A stretch of DNA of 64,000 nucleotides, taken from contig JAUEPE010000003.1 in NCBI GenBank assembly GCA_030403585.1, forward strand, positions 124,001 to 188,000, given 5' to 3'. The DNA comes from Frankia sp. RB7. Its GTDB lineage: Bacteria; Pseudomonadota; Alphaproteobacteria; Rhizobiales; Xanthobacteraceae. Positions within the stretch are counted from its first letter, which is position 1; each line of letters opens with the position of its first letter. Shown here piece by piece: positions 23,941 through 32,900 of the stretch. The notes below the pieces were generated by a model, which saw only the letters and a program-made list of their open reading frames with translations, had not been told where the DNA came from and did not search any database. A program made the translations under genes and the position numbers.

Positions 23941-25989
23941 TTAGACGTCGAGCAGCTCTTCGCTCGCGAATTCGGCCTTGTCGGAAATGAAGGCGAAGCG
24001 CGCTTCGGCCTTGGTGCCCATCAGGCGCTCGACCGAATCCGCCGTGGTGTCGCGGTCGTCGGCGAGCAGGACCACCTTCAGCATGGTCCGCCTGGCCGGA
24101 TCCATGGTGGTCTCCTTGAGCTGCGCGGGCATCATCTCGCCGAGGCCTTTGAAGCGGTTCACCTCGACCTTGGCGTTGGCGTTGAACTCGCTTTTGATCA
24201 GCGCTTCCTTGTGCGCGTCGTCGCGCGCGTAGACCGACTTCGATCCGTGCGTCAGCTTGTAGAGCGGCGGCACGGCGAGGAAGAGATGCCCCTCGTCGAT
24301 CAGCCGCGGCATCTGCCGGTAGAAGAACGTGATCAGCAGTGATGCGATGTGGGCGCCATCGACGTCGGCGTCCGTCATGATGATGATGCGCTGATAGCGC
24401 AGATCCTCTTCACGATACTGCGCGAGCATGCCGCAGCCGATCGCCTGCACCAGGTCGGCGAGCTGCGTGTTCGCCGTCAGCTTGTCCTTGCCGGCGGAGG
24501 CGACGTTGAGGATCTTGCCGCGCAGCGGCAGCACGGCCTGGGTCTTGCGGTCGCGCGCCTGCTTGGCGCTGCCGCCGGCCGAGTCACCCTCGACGATGAA
24601 GAGTTCTGAGCCGTCCAGGCCCGCATCGCTGCAATCGGCGAGCTTGCCGGGCAGGCGCAGCTTCTTGCCCGCGGTTTTCCGCGCGGTTTCTTTCTCTTGC
24701 CGCCGGCGCAGCCGCTCCTCGGCGCGGTCGACCACGAAGTCGAGCAGCCGGTTGGCCATGTTCGGATTGCCCGACAGCCAATGGTCGAACGGATCCTTCA
24801 TCGCCTGTTCGACGATGCGCTGCGCCTCTGCGGTGGCGAGACGATCCTTGGTCTGGCCCTGGAATTCAGGCTCGCGCACGAACACCGACAACATCACGGC
24901 GGCGCCCACCATCACGTCTTCCGAGGTGATGGACGAGGCACGCTTGCCCTGGCCGACGCGCTCGGCGTGATCCTTCAGGCCGCGCAACAGCGCGCTGCGC
25001 AGGCCGGATTCGTGCGTGCCGCCATCGGGCGTCGGCACGGTGTTGGTGTAGGAGGAGAGGAAGCCGTCGGCATCCGCCGTCCAGGCCACCGCCCATTCGC
25101 AGGCGCCATGCGCGCCGTTGCGGCCCGATTTGCCGGAGAAGATGTCGGGATGCACCAGCGTATCGGCGTGGATCGCCGCTGCCAGATAATCCTTCAGGCC
25201 GCCGGGGAAGTGGAAGGTCGCTTCCGGCGGAACGTCCTCGACGCCCTTGAGCAGCTCGGGCGCGCAGCTCCAGCGGATCTCGACGCCGCCGAACAGATAG
25301 GCCTTCGAGCGCGTCATCTTGAACAGGCGCTGCGGCTTGAACGCGGCCTTGGCACCGAAGATGTCGGTGTCCGGCTTGAACCGCACGCGGGTGCCGCGGC
25401 GGTTGTTGATCTTGCCGAGATCCTCGAGCTTGCCCTTCGGGTGCCCGCGCTCGAATGTCATGCGGTAGAGTTTCTGGCTGCGCGCGACCTCGACCTCGAG
25501 CAGTGAGGAGAGGGCGTTCACCACGGAGATGCCGACGCCGTGGAGACCGCCCGAGGTCTCGTAGACCTTGCTGTCGAACTTGCCGCCCGAATGCAGCGTG
25601 CACATGATGACTTCGAGTGCCGACTTCTTCGGGAACTTCGGATGCGGATCGATCGGGATGCCGCGGCCGTTGTCGGTGACGGTGAGGAAGCCGTCTGCGG
25701 AGAGCTCGACGCCGATGAAGGTCGCGTGCCCTGCCAGCGCCTCGTCCATCGAGTTGTCGATGACCTCGGCGAAGAGGTGATGCAGTGCCTTTTCGTCGGT
25801 GCCGCCGATATACATGCCGGGCCGGCGCCGCACCGGTTCAAGGCCTTCGAGCACCTCGATGTCGGCTGCCGTGTAGTCGGCTTCCCCGCCGGTTCCGCGC
25901 GGGGCTGCCTTCGCGGCGGCAGTGCGTCCTTTCGGCTCATTGCCGTCGAACAAATCGTCTTTGCTTTTTGTTTTCAACTGCTTGGACAT
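23941..25989 (-). CDS. parE: DNA topoisomerase IV subunit B
   Basis: A 682-residue type IIA topoisomerase B subunit that, with ParC, decatenates chromosomes. The GHKL ATPase motifs are EVIDNSMDEAL, VTDNGRGIPID and GGLHGVGISVVNALS. The TOPRIM motifs are FIVEGDSAGGSAKQARDR and TDADVDGAHI, and the protein ends AEFASEELLDV. Its length, the lack of the long GyrB C-terminal insert, and RRRPGMYIGGTDEKALHHLF point to ParE rather than GyrB. The start at 25989 (MSKQLKTKSK) follows the usual short basic N-terminus. A strong terminator lies downstream. Confidence 0.94.
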   Translation of the reverse strand: MSKQLKTKSKDDLFDGNEPKGRTAAAKAAPRGTGGEADYTAADIEVLEGLEPVRRRPGMYIGGTDEKALHHLFAEVIDNSMDEALAGHATFIGVELSADGFLTVTDNGRGIPIDPHPKFPKKSALEVIMCTLHSGGKFDSKVYETSGGLHGVGISVVNALSSLLEVEVARSQKLYRMTFERGHPKGKLEDLGKINNRRGTRVRFKPDTDIFGAKAAFKPQRLFKMTRSKAYLFGGVEIRWSCAPELLKGVEDVPPEATFHFPGGLKDYLAAAIHADTLVHPDIFSGKSGRNGAHGACEWAVAWTADADGFLSSYTNTVPTPDGGTHESGLRSALLRGLKDHAERVGQGKRASSITSEDVMVGAAVMLSVFVREPEFQGQTKDRLATAEAQRIVEQAMKDPFDHWLSGNPNMANRLLDFVVDRAEERLRRRQEKETARKTAGKKLRLPGKLADCSDAGLDGSELFIVEGDSAGGSAKQARDRKTQAVLPLRGKILNVASAGKDKLTANTQLADLVQAIGCGMLAQYREEDLRYQRIIIMTDADVDGAHIASLLITFFYRQMPRLIDEGHLFLAVPPLYKLTHGSKSVYARDDAHKEALIKSEFNANAKVEVNRFKGLGEMMPAQLKETTMDPARRTMLKVVLLADDRDTTADSVERLMGTKAEARFAFISDKAEFASEELLDV

Positions 25990-26263
25990 ATATCTTGATG
26001 CGTTTTGAGGGCCGCGCAAGCGGCGAATCGGTTGAGCCTACTATGCCACTTCTGGCCTCGGAAGGTTACCGTAGCGCCGGCCGGGTGCTGTGGGTGGGAG
26101 CTAATGCCGGCGAATTTACGCCGCAAGCTAACCAAGTCCCGGCAATTTGACGGTGCTGTTCAGCCACAGCCGGGCTTTGTGACTTGATGTCACACAACTC
26201 CTTGGCTTACCAGTCTTTTCCATCTGACAGGGCCTCGAGGCGGGGCGGGAAGGCTATTCTGGA

Positions 26264-26794
26264 ATGGAGCAGTACGCGCACGCACTGGCCGATTTCGTGC
26301 GCCTTCACCAGGCCTGGGCTGCTCCGATCGTGTTCCTGCTGGCGTTCGGGGAATCGCTGGCCTTCATCTCGCTGTTGATTCCGGCCTGGGGCGCGCTGGT
26401 CGCCATCGGCGCGCTGATCGGGGCGAGCGGCATCAGCTTCTATCCGATCTGGATTGCCGGCGCGATCGGCGCTGCCCTCGGCGACTGGGTCTCCTACTGG
26501 TTCGGCTATCGTTACAAGGAGCGGGTCGCGCAGATGTGGCCGCTCTCGCGCTATCCGGAAATCCTGCCCAGGGGCGAGGCCTTCGTGCGGAGCTGGGGCG
26601 TGCCCAGCATCTTCATCGGCCGCTTCTTCGGCCCCTTGCGCGCCTCCGTGCCGCTCGCGGCCGGCATTTTCGAGATGCCTTACTGGAGCTTTCAGGCCGC
26701 CAATTTCGTCTCCGCGCTGGTCTGGTCGGCGGCGCTCCTGCTGTTCGGCGACGTGATCGCGAAGATCATGGAATGGCTCTGGCGGGTGATCTGA
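26264..26794 (+). CDS. DedA/SNARE-associated family membrane protein
   Basis: A 176-residue inner-membrane protein of the DedA (VTT-domain) family, whose members act in lipid carrier recycling and membrane homeostasis. Landmarks: PIVFLLAFGESLAFISLLIPAWG (conserved Glu and Pro), GAALGDWVSYWFGYRYKERV, and the FIGRFFGPLRASVPLAAG signature with two Arg. At 176 residues it is at the short end for the family. The gene precedes the putative leader of the paiB-argC transcript and is probably separate from it. Confidence 0.87.
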   Translation: MEQYAHALADFVRLHQAWAAPIVFLLAFGESLAFISLLIPAWGALVAIGALIGASGISFYPIWIAGAIGAALGDWVSYWFGYRYKERVAQMWPLSRYPEILPRGEAFVRSWGVPSIFIGRFFGPLRASVPLAAGIFEMPYWSFQAANFVSALVWSAALLLFGDVIAKIMEWLWRVI

Positions 26795-26805
26795 CGCCGC
26801 AAACC

Positions 26806-26834
26806 TTGACGGGAACCGCATATCACTCTATAGC
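26806..26834 (+). promoter_or_regulatory. Candidate sigma-70-type promoter of the paiB-argC transcript
   Basis: TTGACG at 26806-26811 and TATAGC at 26829-26834 are separated by 17 bases. The predicted transcription start is near 26841, two bases before the ATG of a 25-codon ORF. It begins 11 bases after the DedA stop. Confidence 0.55.
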
Positions 26835-26842
26835 CGCGCGCC

Positions 26843-26920
26843 ATGATCAACGCCGCGACCATCCTGTTCGCCCGTCGCCGCCGCCGCTCTTTAGCGGTTT
26901 GGGCGGTCGATCGCGTTTGA
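26843..26920 (+). CDS. Candidate leader peptide with five consecutive Arg codons
   Basis: A 25-codon ORF reading MINAATILFARRRRRSLAVW followed by AVDRV. It contains CGT CGC CGC CGC CGC in a row, plus one later Arg codon. No ribosome-binding site precedes the ATG, but the predicted transcription start of the TTGACG-N17-TATAGC promoter is about two bases upstream, which would make the message leaderless, as is known for trpL of Sinorhizobium. The next genes are paiB and argC, the latter an arginine-biosynthesis enzyme. The arrangement fits an attenuator-type arginine sensor. It is short, and chance Arg runs do occur in GC-rich DNA. Confidence 0.45.
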   Translation: MINAATILFARRRRRSLAVWAVDRV

Positions 26921-26933
26921 GATCATCGTCTTT

Positions 26934-27013
26934 GCCGCTGGATCCGATCCGCGGCATTCTCTCTCCTGTCAGTGCGATCTGATCCGGCGGCCCCAAGGAG
27001 GCCTAGCAGGAGA
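26934..27013 (+). promoter_or_regulatory. Possible RNA switch covering the paiB ribosome-binding site
   Basis: GCCGCTGGATC at 26934-26944 can pair with GATCCGGCGGC at 26981-26991 (11 pairs, one wobble). TCTCCTG at 26962-26968 is the exact complement of CAGGAGA at 27007-27013, which contains the paiB Shine-Dalgarno five bases before ATG 27019. Another AAGGAGG is at 26995-27001. No T-run follows, so control of translation or Rho access is more likely than intrinsic termination. Confidence 0.4.
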
Positions 27014-27018
27014 CCACG

Positions 27019-27684
27019 ATGTACACGCCACCCTTTTTCAAGCCGGACCGCGCCGCGAGCCTGAAATTCGCAGGCGACCGAGGTTTCGGCACGATGTGCG
27101 CCTTCGACGGCCACAAGCCGGTCGCGTCGCCGCTGCCGTTCTATTTGACCTACGCCGCTGACGGCACGCCGCAGGCCGCCTTTCATGCCGCCCGTCACAA
27201 TCCGCTGCTAAAGCTTGCGGACGGCGCGACGTCCTGGCTGCTCGCGATCAACGGCCCCGATGCCTATGTGTCGCCCGACTGGTATGTCTCGCCGGATCAG
27301 GTGCCGACCTGGCTCTACCAGTCGGTGCATCTGAGCGGCCCGGTGCGGCTGTTGTCGGATGACGAGCTGGCGGTGCAGATCGACGCGCTCAGCGACAAGT
27401 TCGAGGGCTGGCTGTTGCCGAAGACGCCGTGGAAGTCGGCGAAGATGACGGCAGGCCGGTTCGAGACGTTGAAGAAGGCGATCGTGGGTCTGGTCATGAC
27501 GGTTGAAGAGGTCGAAGGCAGCTTCAAGCTCAACCAGCACAAATCGGACGCCGACTATGCGGCTATCGCGATTGCGCTCGGCGCGGGCGACGCCGACGCG
27601 AAGCAGATTTCACAGTTGATGCGGCAGGCCAGGCCGCAGGTTTTCGAACACGACACCAACAAGCTCGAAAGGACCGTGCCATGA
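27019..27684 (+). CDS. PaiB-type FMN-binding negative regulator family protein
   Basis: A 221-residue protein of the PaiB family, which has a split-barrel flavin-binding fold. Landmarks: [11 protein letters not shown], the Pro/Phe-rich SPLPFYLTY, the segment [23 protein letters not shown], and the C-terminal [15 protein letters not shown]. The Bacillus PaiB was described as a repressor of sporulation and protease genes, but the biochemical role of rhizobial members is unknown. The stop codon overlaps the argC start (ATGA), so the two are translationally coupled. Coupling to argC may mean a role in arginine or polyamine metabolism; this is inference. Confidence 0.83.
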   Translation: MYTPPFFKPDRAASLKFAGDRGFGTMCAFDGHKPVASPLPFYLTYAADGTPQAAFHAARHNPLLKLADGATSWLLAINGPDAYVSPDWYVSPDQVPTWLYQSVHLSGPVRLLSDDELAVQIDALSDKFEGWLLPKTPWKSAKMTAGRFETLKKAIVGLVMTVEEVEGSFKLNQHKSDADYAAIAIALGAGDADAKQISQLMRQARPQVFEHDTNKLERTVP

Positions 27685-28679
27685 GTCTTTCTGAAACCAG
27701 CCTCGTCGATACCCAGAAAGCTCCGACCACCGGTGCGGCCAGCAAGCCCGCCACCGTCTTCGTCGATGGCGGCTCCGGCACCACCGGGCTCGGCATCAAC
27801 GAGCGGCTCAAGCTCCAGAGCGACGTCGTGGTGAAGACCATCGCCGACGACAAGCGCAAGGATCCCGCGGCCAAGAAGGCGCTGATGGAGGAGGTGGATC
27901 TCGTCATCCTGTGCCTGCCTGATGATGCCGCCAGGGAGACGGTGGCGCTGATCGACAGCATGGGCACTTCGGGCCCGAAGGTGCTGGACGCCTCGACCGC
28001 CTACCGGGTCGCGCCGGACTGGGCCTACGGTTTTCCGGAGCTGGCGCCGGACCAGGCCAGCAAGATCAAGGCCGCGAAGAAGGTCTCCAATCCCGGCTGC
28101 TATCCGACCGGCGGCATTGCGCTGCTGCGGCCGATCGTCGATGCCGGCCTGTTGCCGCCCGACTATCCCATCAGCGTCAACGCGGTGAGCGGCTATTCCG
28201 GCGGCGGCAAGTCGATGATAGCGAGCTTCGAAGACGGCAGCGCGCCGTCGTTCGAGCTCTATGGCCTCGGCTTCGAGCACAAGCATCTGCCGGAGCTGCA
28301 GCTCTATTCGAACCTGACGCGGCGGCCGATCTTCATTCCCTCGGTCGGCAATTACCGGCAGGGCATGCTGGTCTCGATCCCGCTCCAGCTCGACACGCTG
28401 CCGGGCAAGCCCAGCGGCGCCGACCTTCAGGCCGCGCTCGCCAAGCGCTACGGGGGCTCGAAGTACGTCTCGGCGATGCCGCTTCAGAGCGAGGCGGCGA
28501 AGGTCGGCAAGCTCGAACCGGAAGCGCTCAACGAGACCAACATGCTCGAGCTCTACGTCTTCGCCAGCGACAAGTACCATCAGGCGGTGCTGATCGCGCG
28601 GCTGGACAATCTGGGCAAGGGCGCCTCGGGCGCAGCCGTGCAGAACATGCGGCTGATGCTGGGCTTGCCGGAGGAGTAG
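27681..28679 (+). CDS. argC: N-acetyl-gamma-glutamyl-phosphate reductase, type 2
   Basis: A 332-residue enzyme reducing N-acetylglutamyl phosphate with NADPH in arginine biosynthesis. The cofactor loop is [18 protein letters not shown] near residues 26-43. The active-site Cys is in [14 protein letters not shown] near residue 139, and [15 protein letters not shown] carries the conserved His. It belongs to the shorter type 2 ArgC. The first 22 residues are a variable extension. It overlaps paiB by four bases, so expression depends on the paiB leader region, where a candidate Arg-rich leader peptide lies. Confidence 0.93.
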   Translation: MSLSETSLVDTQKAPTTGAASKPATVFVDGGSGTTGLGINERLKLQSDVVVKTIADDKRKDPAAKKALMEEVDLVILCLPDDAARETVALIDSMGTSGPKVLDASTAYRVAPDWAYGFPELAPDQASKIKAAKKVSNPGCYPTGGIALLRPIVDAGLLPPDYPISVNAVSGYSGGGKSMIASFEDGSAPSFELYGLGFEHKHLPELQLYSNLTRRPIFIPSVGNYRQGMLVSIPLQLDTLPGKPSGADLQAALAKRYGGSKYVSAMPLQSEAAKVGKLEPEALNETNMLELYVFASDKYHQAVLIARLDNLGKGASGAAVQNMRLMLGLPEE

Positions 28680-28807
28680 GGCACACTCGTGCCCCGGACG
28701 CAGCGCAGCACCTCTTCGGTGATGCGCTGCAGCGCCGGGCCCACGTTTGCATTGCCCGTATAGCTCTGTGTCCCGGCTCGCGCTGCGCGCGTCCGGGACA
28801 CGAGATC
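28680..28807. repeat. Palindromic repeat region between argC and a porin gene
   Basis: GTGTCCCGG at 28768-28776 pairs with CCGGGACAC at 28793-28801, and GCAGCGCAGCAC / GATGCGCTGC arms occur around 28699-28732. The two genes converge here, so the structure can serve as a shared terminator. The words resemble dispersed CCCGGA-type palindromes of Bradyrhizobium. Confidence 0.5.
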
Positions 28808-29575
28808 TCAGTACTTCGCGACGACCGGGCCACCGAACTTGTAGTTGATGCGGGCGGTGATCAGATCGACGTCCTGACCGATGCGGTCGGTGCGCGAGAA
28901 TGTGCCGACCGCAGCAAGCGCGCCGTTGGCCGTGAGCGTGACATCGTGGTGACCCATGAACAGGTGGTCGTATTCGAGGCCGACCGACCAGTTCGGGGTA
29001 AAGCCGTATTCGAAGCCGACGCCGACCGCGCCGCCCCAGCGGGTGTCGTTAGCGCCGTCGAACTCGGCCCCGGCCAGACCACCCGTACCGATGCCGCGGT
29101 ATTGATTGCTGGTGACCGCGGCGCCGCCCTTCACATAGAGCAGCGCATTATTCCAGGCGTAACCGACCTGGCCGGTGAACAATCCGAAGGCGTCGATGTG
29201 GGTGCGGTTCGCGACGCCGAACACCGTGCTGGCATTCCGGCCCGAGAGGTCGGCCCAGTCGCCCTGAGCCTCGAGGCCGAACACGAAGGCGCTGCTCTGC
29301 CAGCGATAGCCGATCTGGCCGCCGGCAACGGCGCCGGTCGCATCGTGGCAGCCTTCGGCGATGCCGGCCGGGAAACCGGCAGTCCCGTCCCAGCAATTCC
29401 GCGACGTGCCATAGCCGCCGTTGGCGCCGACGTAGAAGCCGCTCCAATCATAGACCGCGGCGATCATCGGCGGCGCCTTGGTGTAGGGGCGGGCGGCGAG
29501 ATCGGCGGCGTTGGCCTGGGTCGCGACGGTTGCGAGCGAAACCGCGCCGAGCGCGAAAATCATCTTCCAATTCAT
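28808..29575 (-). CDS. Omp25/31-family outer-membrane porin-like protein
   Basis: A 255-residue beta-barrel protein. The signal peptide is MNWKMIFALGAVSLATVATQ with cleavage after ANA; the mature start ADLAARPYTKAPPM and YDWSGFYVGANGGYG are the family signature, and the C-terminus is FGGPVVAKY. Two extra cysteines (RNCWDG and EGCHDA) in the first extracellular loop could form a disulfide and are absent from the other copies here. The start at 29575 is set by the signal peptide; a much longer frame upstream crosses the methyltransferase gene antisense and is spurious. Confidence 0.9.
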   Translation of the reverse strand: MNWKMIFALGAVSLATVATQANAADLAARPYTKAPPMIAAVYDWSGFYVGANGGYGTSRNCWDGTAGFPAGIAEGCHDATGAVAGGQIGYRWQSSAFVFGLEAQGDWADLSGRNASTVFGVANRTHIDAFGLFTGQVGYAWNNALLYVKGGAAVTSNQYRGIGTGGLAGAEFDGANDTRWGGAVGVGFEYGFTPNWSVGLEYDHLFMGHHDVTLTANGALAAVGTFSRTDRIGQDVDLITARINYKFGGPVVAKY

Positions 29576-29731
29576 GTCTGTTCCGAATCGATCGATTGCG
29601 ATGAGCAAATATGCCTGTGGATCGGTGCCAACCTGTACTGGCAAACTGTCGTGCCCGGTCGTTTTTTGCCGGACTGTTATCTTTCGGCAACAGCTGCGGT
29701 TGATGGTGGGCCGCCGGCAGAGTAGGGAGGC

Positions 29732-30352
29732 GTGCTGGAGCCTTCCGGAGCGAGTGACGCCGTGGATGAGACCACCCTGCAATTCTATCGGCAGAACGCC
29801 CGGTCCTACGCGGATTGGGCCAAGGCACCGTCGACACGGCTCAAGAGCTTTCTCGCTTTGCTGCCGCCCGGCGGCGCGATCCTCGAGCTCGGTTGCGGCG
29901 CCGGCAATCATGCAGCCGTGATGCTGGCCGAAGGTTTTTCGCTGCGCGCGACCGACGGCTCGCCCGAAATGGCCGGGATCGCCTCGCAGCGCCTCGGTCA
30001 TCCCGTCGAGGCGATGCGGTTCGACGAACTCGATGCGCAACAGGCCTATGACGGTGTCTGGGCCAGCGCCTGTCTGCTGCATGTCCCGCGCGAGGAGCTC
30101 GCCGGCATCCTCGGACGGATCCACCGTGCGCTCAAGCCGTCGGGCGTGTTCTACGCCAGCTACAAGATGGGCGAGGGCGACGGCCGGGACAGTCTCGGGC
30201 GCTACTACAACTATCCGCCGCGCCAGTGGCTTGAGGCGACCTACATCAGCGCCGGTCCGTGGATCACGCTGTTGGCGGATACCAACGAGATCCAGAGCTT
30301 CGACCAGACGCCGGCCAGCATGTTGAATCTCGTGGTTCGAAAGCCGGTCTGA
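29732..30352 (+). CDS. Class I SAM-dependent methyltransferase
   Basis: A 206-residue methyltransferase with the SAM-binding motif ILELGCGAGNHAAVML near residues 50-65, the acidic motif ATDGSPEMAGIA, and the post-motif WASACLLHVPREEL. The protein is of the Ubie/tellurite-resistance-like size class, and the substrate is unknown. The start is uncertain: GTG at 29732 lies one base after AGGGAGG, which is too close, whereas GTG at 29762 lies about 12 bases after CGGAG and gives a 196-residue protein. It is followed by the MAPEG gene in the opposite orientation. Confidence 0.82.
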   Translation: MLEPSGASDAVDETTLQFYRQNARSYADWAKAPSTRLKSFLALLPPGGAILELGCGAGNHAAVMLAEGFSLRATDGSPEMAGIASQRLGHPVEAMRFDELDAQQAYDGVWASACLLHVPREELAGILGRIHRALKPSGVFYASYKMGEGDGRDSLGRYYNYPPRQWLEATYISAGPWITLLADTNEIQSFDQTPASMLNLVVRKPV

Positions 30353-30371
30353 TATCGATTCCGGCTGCTCT

Positions 30372-30770
30372 CTAGAAGATCTTGAAGATCGCCAGCGCCA
30401 GCACCGCTTGCGCCAGGAAGCCGACGGTGAAGGCCAGCGTCCGGAACACCGGAACGCCGAGCGCATAGACGATCAGATGCGCGACGCGCGACCAGAAATA
30501 GACCGCACAGGCGAGCACCGTCCATTTCGAGGAATAGTCGATCGCGTTCAGGATCAGCACCAGCGGGGCGAACAGCACGAGGTTCTCGACCGCATTGTCG
30601 TGCGCGAACATCAGGCGGTTCGCCCACTCCGACTGCGGCTTGTCACCACGAGAGGGATTGGCCATCGCGCCACCGAGCCCTCTGATCTGGCAGCGGTTGA
30701 TGGTGTAGGGAATCCAGAGGATCCCGGTCAGGATCACCGTGCACGTCAGCCAGAACAATTCACGCGTCAT
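30372..30770 (-). CDS. MAPEG family membrane protein
   Basis: A 132-residue protein with four predicted membrane helices (about 5-22, 62-80, 84-104, 112-130) of the MAPEG family, related to microsomal GST and leukotriene C4 synthase-like enzymes. Landmarks: a basic loop with NRCQIRGL, then WANRLMFAHDNAVENLVLFAPLVL, where the Asn/Glu pair is conserved, and FWSRVAHLIVYALGVPVFRTL. In bacteria the function is mostly unknown; glutathione-linked detoxification in the inner membrane is a family-based guess. The gene is convergent with the methyltransferase gene and follows phaC on its strand after 56 bases. Confidence 0.83.
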   Translation of the reverse strand: MTRELFWLTCTVILTGILWIPYTINRCQIRGLGGAMANPSRGDKPQSEWANRLMFAHDNAVENLVLFAPLVLILNAIDYSSKWTVLACAVYFWSRVAHLIVYALGVPVFRTLAFTVGFLAQAVLALAIFKIF

Positions 30771-30826
30771 AACCCGGTCCCCTCCAAAATCGATGTCGTG
30801 AGCTTATACAAGCGCAGCAGATTCCG

Positions 30827-32647
30827 CTATGCGCGAACCCTGACATAGCTGCCGGGAGCGTCCTCGATCGGCGGCAGCGCTTCGCTTCCGACGGTGCGCG
30901 CAGGCACTTGCTCAGGATCGAGCCCGCCCAGCCATTCGCGCCAGTCCGGCCACCACGAGCCCTTGTGCTCCACCGCGCCCTTCATCCACTGGGCAACGTT
31001 GACGTTCTTGATGTTGTCGTTGGTCCAGTATTGATACTTGTTCGAGGCCGGCGGATTGACCACGCCGGCGATGTGGCCGGAGCCGGATAGCACGTATTTC
31101 ACGGGACCGCCAAAGAACTGCGAGCCGTACAGCACCGATTCCGCCGGCGCGATGTGGTCCTCGCGGGTGGCGAGGTTGTAGACGGGCACCATCACCTTGG
31201 AGAGGTCGAGCAACGTGTTGTCGAGCACCATCGTGCCCGTGGACAGCCGGTTCTCCAGGTAGCAGTTGCGCAAGTAATAGGAATGGTTCGCCTGGGTCAT
31301 CCGCGTCGCGTCGGAATTCCAGTGCAGCAGGTCGAACGCGCTCGGCTGCTGGCCCTTGAGATAGTTGCTGACCACGTAGGACCAGATCAGGTCGTTGGAA
31401 CGCAGCATGTTGAAGGCCATCGCCATCTTGGAGCCTTCGAGCACGCCGGACGCTTTCATGTCCTTCTCGAGCGATGCGATCTGCTCCTCGTCGACGAACA
31501 CCAGCAGATCGCCGGCATGCGTGAAGTCGACCTGGGCGGCAAAGAACGTCGCCGAGGTGACGCGTTGGCGCCGCTTCTCGGCGAGCCAGGACAGCGTCGT
31601 CGCGAGCATGGTGCCGCCGACGCAATAACCGGCGGTGTGGACCTTCATCTCGCCGGTGACCCGCTCGATCACGTCCATCGCCGCGAGCGGGCCTTCCTTC
31701 ATGTAGTCTTCCCAGCTCTTGGCACCGAGCCTCTTGTCGGGATTGACCCATGAGATCACGAACACGGTGATGCCCTGATCGACGCACCACTTGATGTAGG
31801 ATTTCTCCGGCTTGAGATCGAGAATGTAGAATTTATTGATCCAGGGCGGGATGATCAGCAGCGGCGTGCGCAGCACATTCTCCGTGGTCGGAGAATACTG
31901 GATCAGCTGCATCATCTCGTTCTGGTAGATCACCTTGCCCGGTGTCGTCGCCATGTTGACGCCGACGACGAGGTTGTCCGGGTTGGACTGGCGGATCTTC
32001 AGCATGCCCTTGCCGGCGGCGATGTCCTCCGCCAGCATCGTCAGGCCGCGCGCGAGGTTCTCGCCGCTGCTGGCGACCGTTTCGCGCAGCACCTCCGGAT
32101 TGGTCAGCACGAAGTTCGACGGAGAGATCGCGTTGGTGACCTGCTGCATGTAGAACTCGGCCTTGCGGCGGGTCGGCAGATCGAGCCCCTCGGCGTCATG
32201 CACCAGCTCCTGCGCCCATTTGGCGGTGAGCAGATAGAGCTGCATCATGAAATCGAAGAACTGGTTCGACTTCCATTCCGGATCGGCAAAGCGCTTGTCG
32301 CGCGGCGAGGGCGAGATCGCGGGCTCGGCCTCCTGGCCGGCCATCCGCCGGGCCGCCGAGCCCCAGAGATCGAGATAGTCCTTGGCGAGCTTGGTCTGGA
32401 GATCGGACGCACGCGACTGGTCCGACAGCCAATACTCGGCGACCGACGTGAAGGTCTTGACCACTTCGGTGAGCTCGGCCGGCGGACGGTCCTGCACCTC
32501 GCCCGTTTCGCGCGGCTTCAGATACGCGGCGAGCGCCTTGCCGCCGCTCTCCATCGCCCGCGCGACATTCATCGCGAAAGCTTCCGCATCGAACTTCGTT
32601 TCAGATTTTGTCCCGGATTTGGGCGTGTCGGTCGTGGCGGTACTCAT
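30827..32647 (-). CDS. phaC: Class I poly(3-hydroxyalkanoate) synthase
   Basis: A 606-residue synthase that polymerises (R)-3-hydroxyacyl-CoA into storage polyester on granules. The N-terminal domain with GFxPR-like and LTNPEVLRETVASSGENLARGL segments is followed by the alpha/beta-hydrolase catalytic domain. The lipase-like box is AGYCVGGTML with nucleophile Cys near residue 342, the Asp is in ATREDHIAP near 495, and the His is in GSGHIAGVV near 524. The length fits class I. phaA and phaB are not in the window. A 10-bp inverted repeat with PhaR-like words lies upstream at 32728-32771. Confidence 0.94.
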   Translation of the reverse strand: MSTATTDTPKSGTKSETKFDAEAFAMNVARAMESGGKALAAYLKPRETGEVQDRPPAELTEVVKTFTSVAEYWLSDQSRASDLQTKLAKDYLDLWGSAARRMAGQEAEPAISPSPRDKRFADPEWKSNQFFDFMMQLYLLTAKWAQELVHDAEGLDLPTRRKAEFYMQQVTNAISPSNFVLTNPEVLRETVASSGENLARGLTMLAEDIAAGKGMLKIRQSNPDNLVVGVNMATTPGKVIYQNEMMQLIQYSPTTENVLRTPLLIIPPWINKFYILDLKPEKSYIKWCVDQGITVFVISWVNPDKRLGAKSWEDYMKEGPLAAMDVIERVTGEMKVHTAGYCVGGTMLATTLSWLAEKRRQRVTSATFFAAQVDFTHAGDLLVFVDEEQIASLEKDMKASGVLEGSKMAMAFNMLRSNDLIWSYVVSNYLKGQQPSAFDLLHWNSDATRMTQANHSYYLRNCYLENRLSTGTMVLDNTLLDLSKVMVPVYNLATREDHIAPAESVLYGSQFFGGPVKYVLSGSGHIAGVVNPPASNKYQYWTNDNIKNVNVAQWMKGAVEHKGSWWPDWREWLGGLDPEQVPARTVGSEALPPIEDAPGSYVRVRA

Positions 32648-32727
32648 GAAGACGACAGTAACGATTCATTCCGTATTCGTCACCGCGAAGCTCGCTGGTT
32701 TCGCATTAATCACGCGCGAAGATGTGC

Positions 32728-32771
32728 TGCACTGCGACAAGGCTTCTTGCTTTTGTCACAATCGCAGTGCA
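32728..32771. promoter_or_regulatory. Inverted repeat upstream of phaC, possible PhaR-type operator
   Basis: TGCACTGCGA at 32728-32737 and its exact complement TCGCAGTGCA at 32762-32771 are 24 bases apart, in the divergent gap between phaC (start 32647) and the lipoprotein gene (32901). Each arm is close to the TGC-N3-GCA words described for PHB regulator sites in rhizobia. Assignment to PhaR is inference. Confidence 0.45.
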
Positions 32772-32900
32772 CCTCTCCCGGTGTGGGCCTTGGAAGATTT
32801 CTCGCTCGTACCATTTGTGGGCAGCAATGGTTTGAGCTTGGGCAGGTTGTTGGGTTAAGCTCCCGAGAGCCTCGCATGGGACGAGTAGGGGAATTCCCAG

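Noticed and set aside
28808..30466. Long minus-strand frame spanning a porin and the methyltransferase region
   Set aside because: Only the part from 29575 has porin features and a signal peptide; the rest is antisense to the methyltransferase gene.
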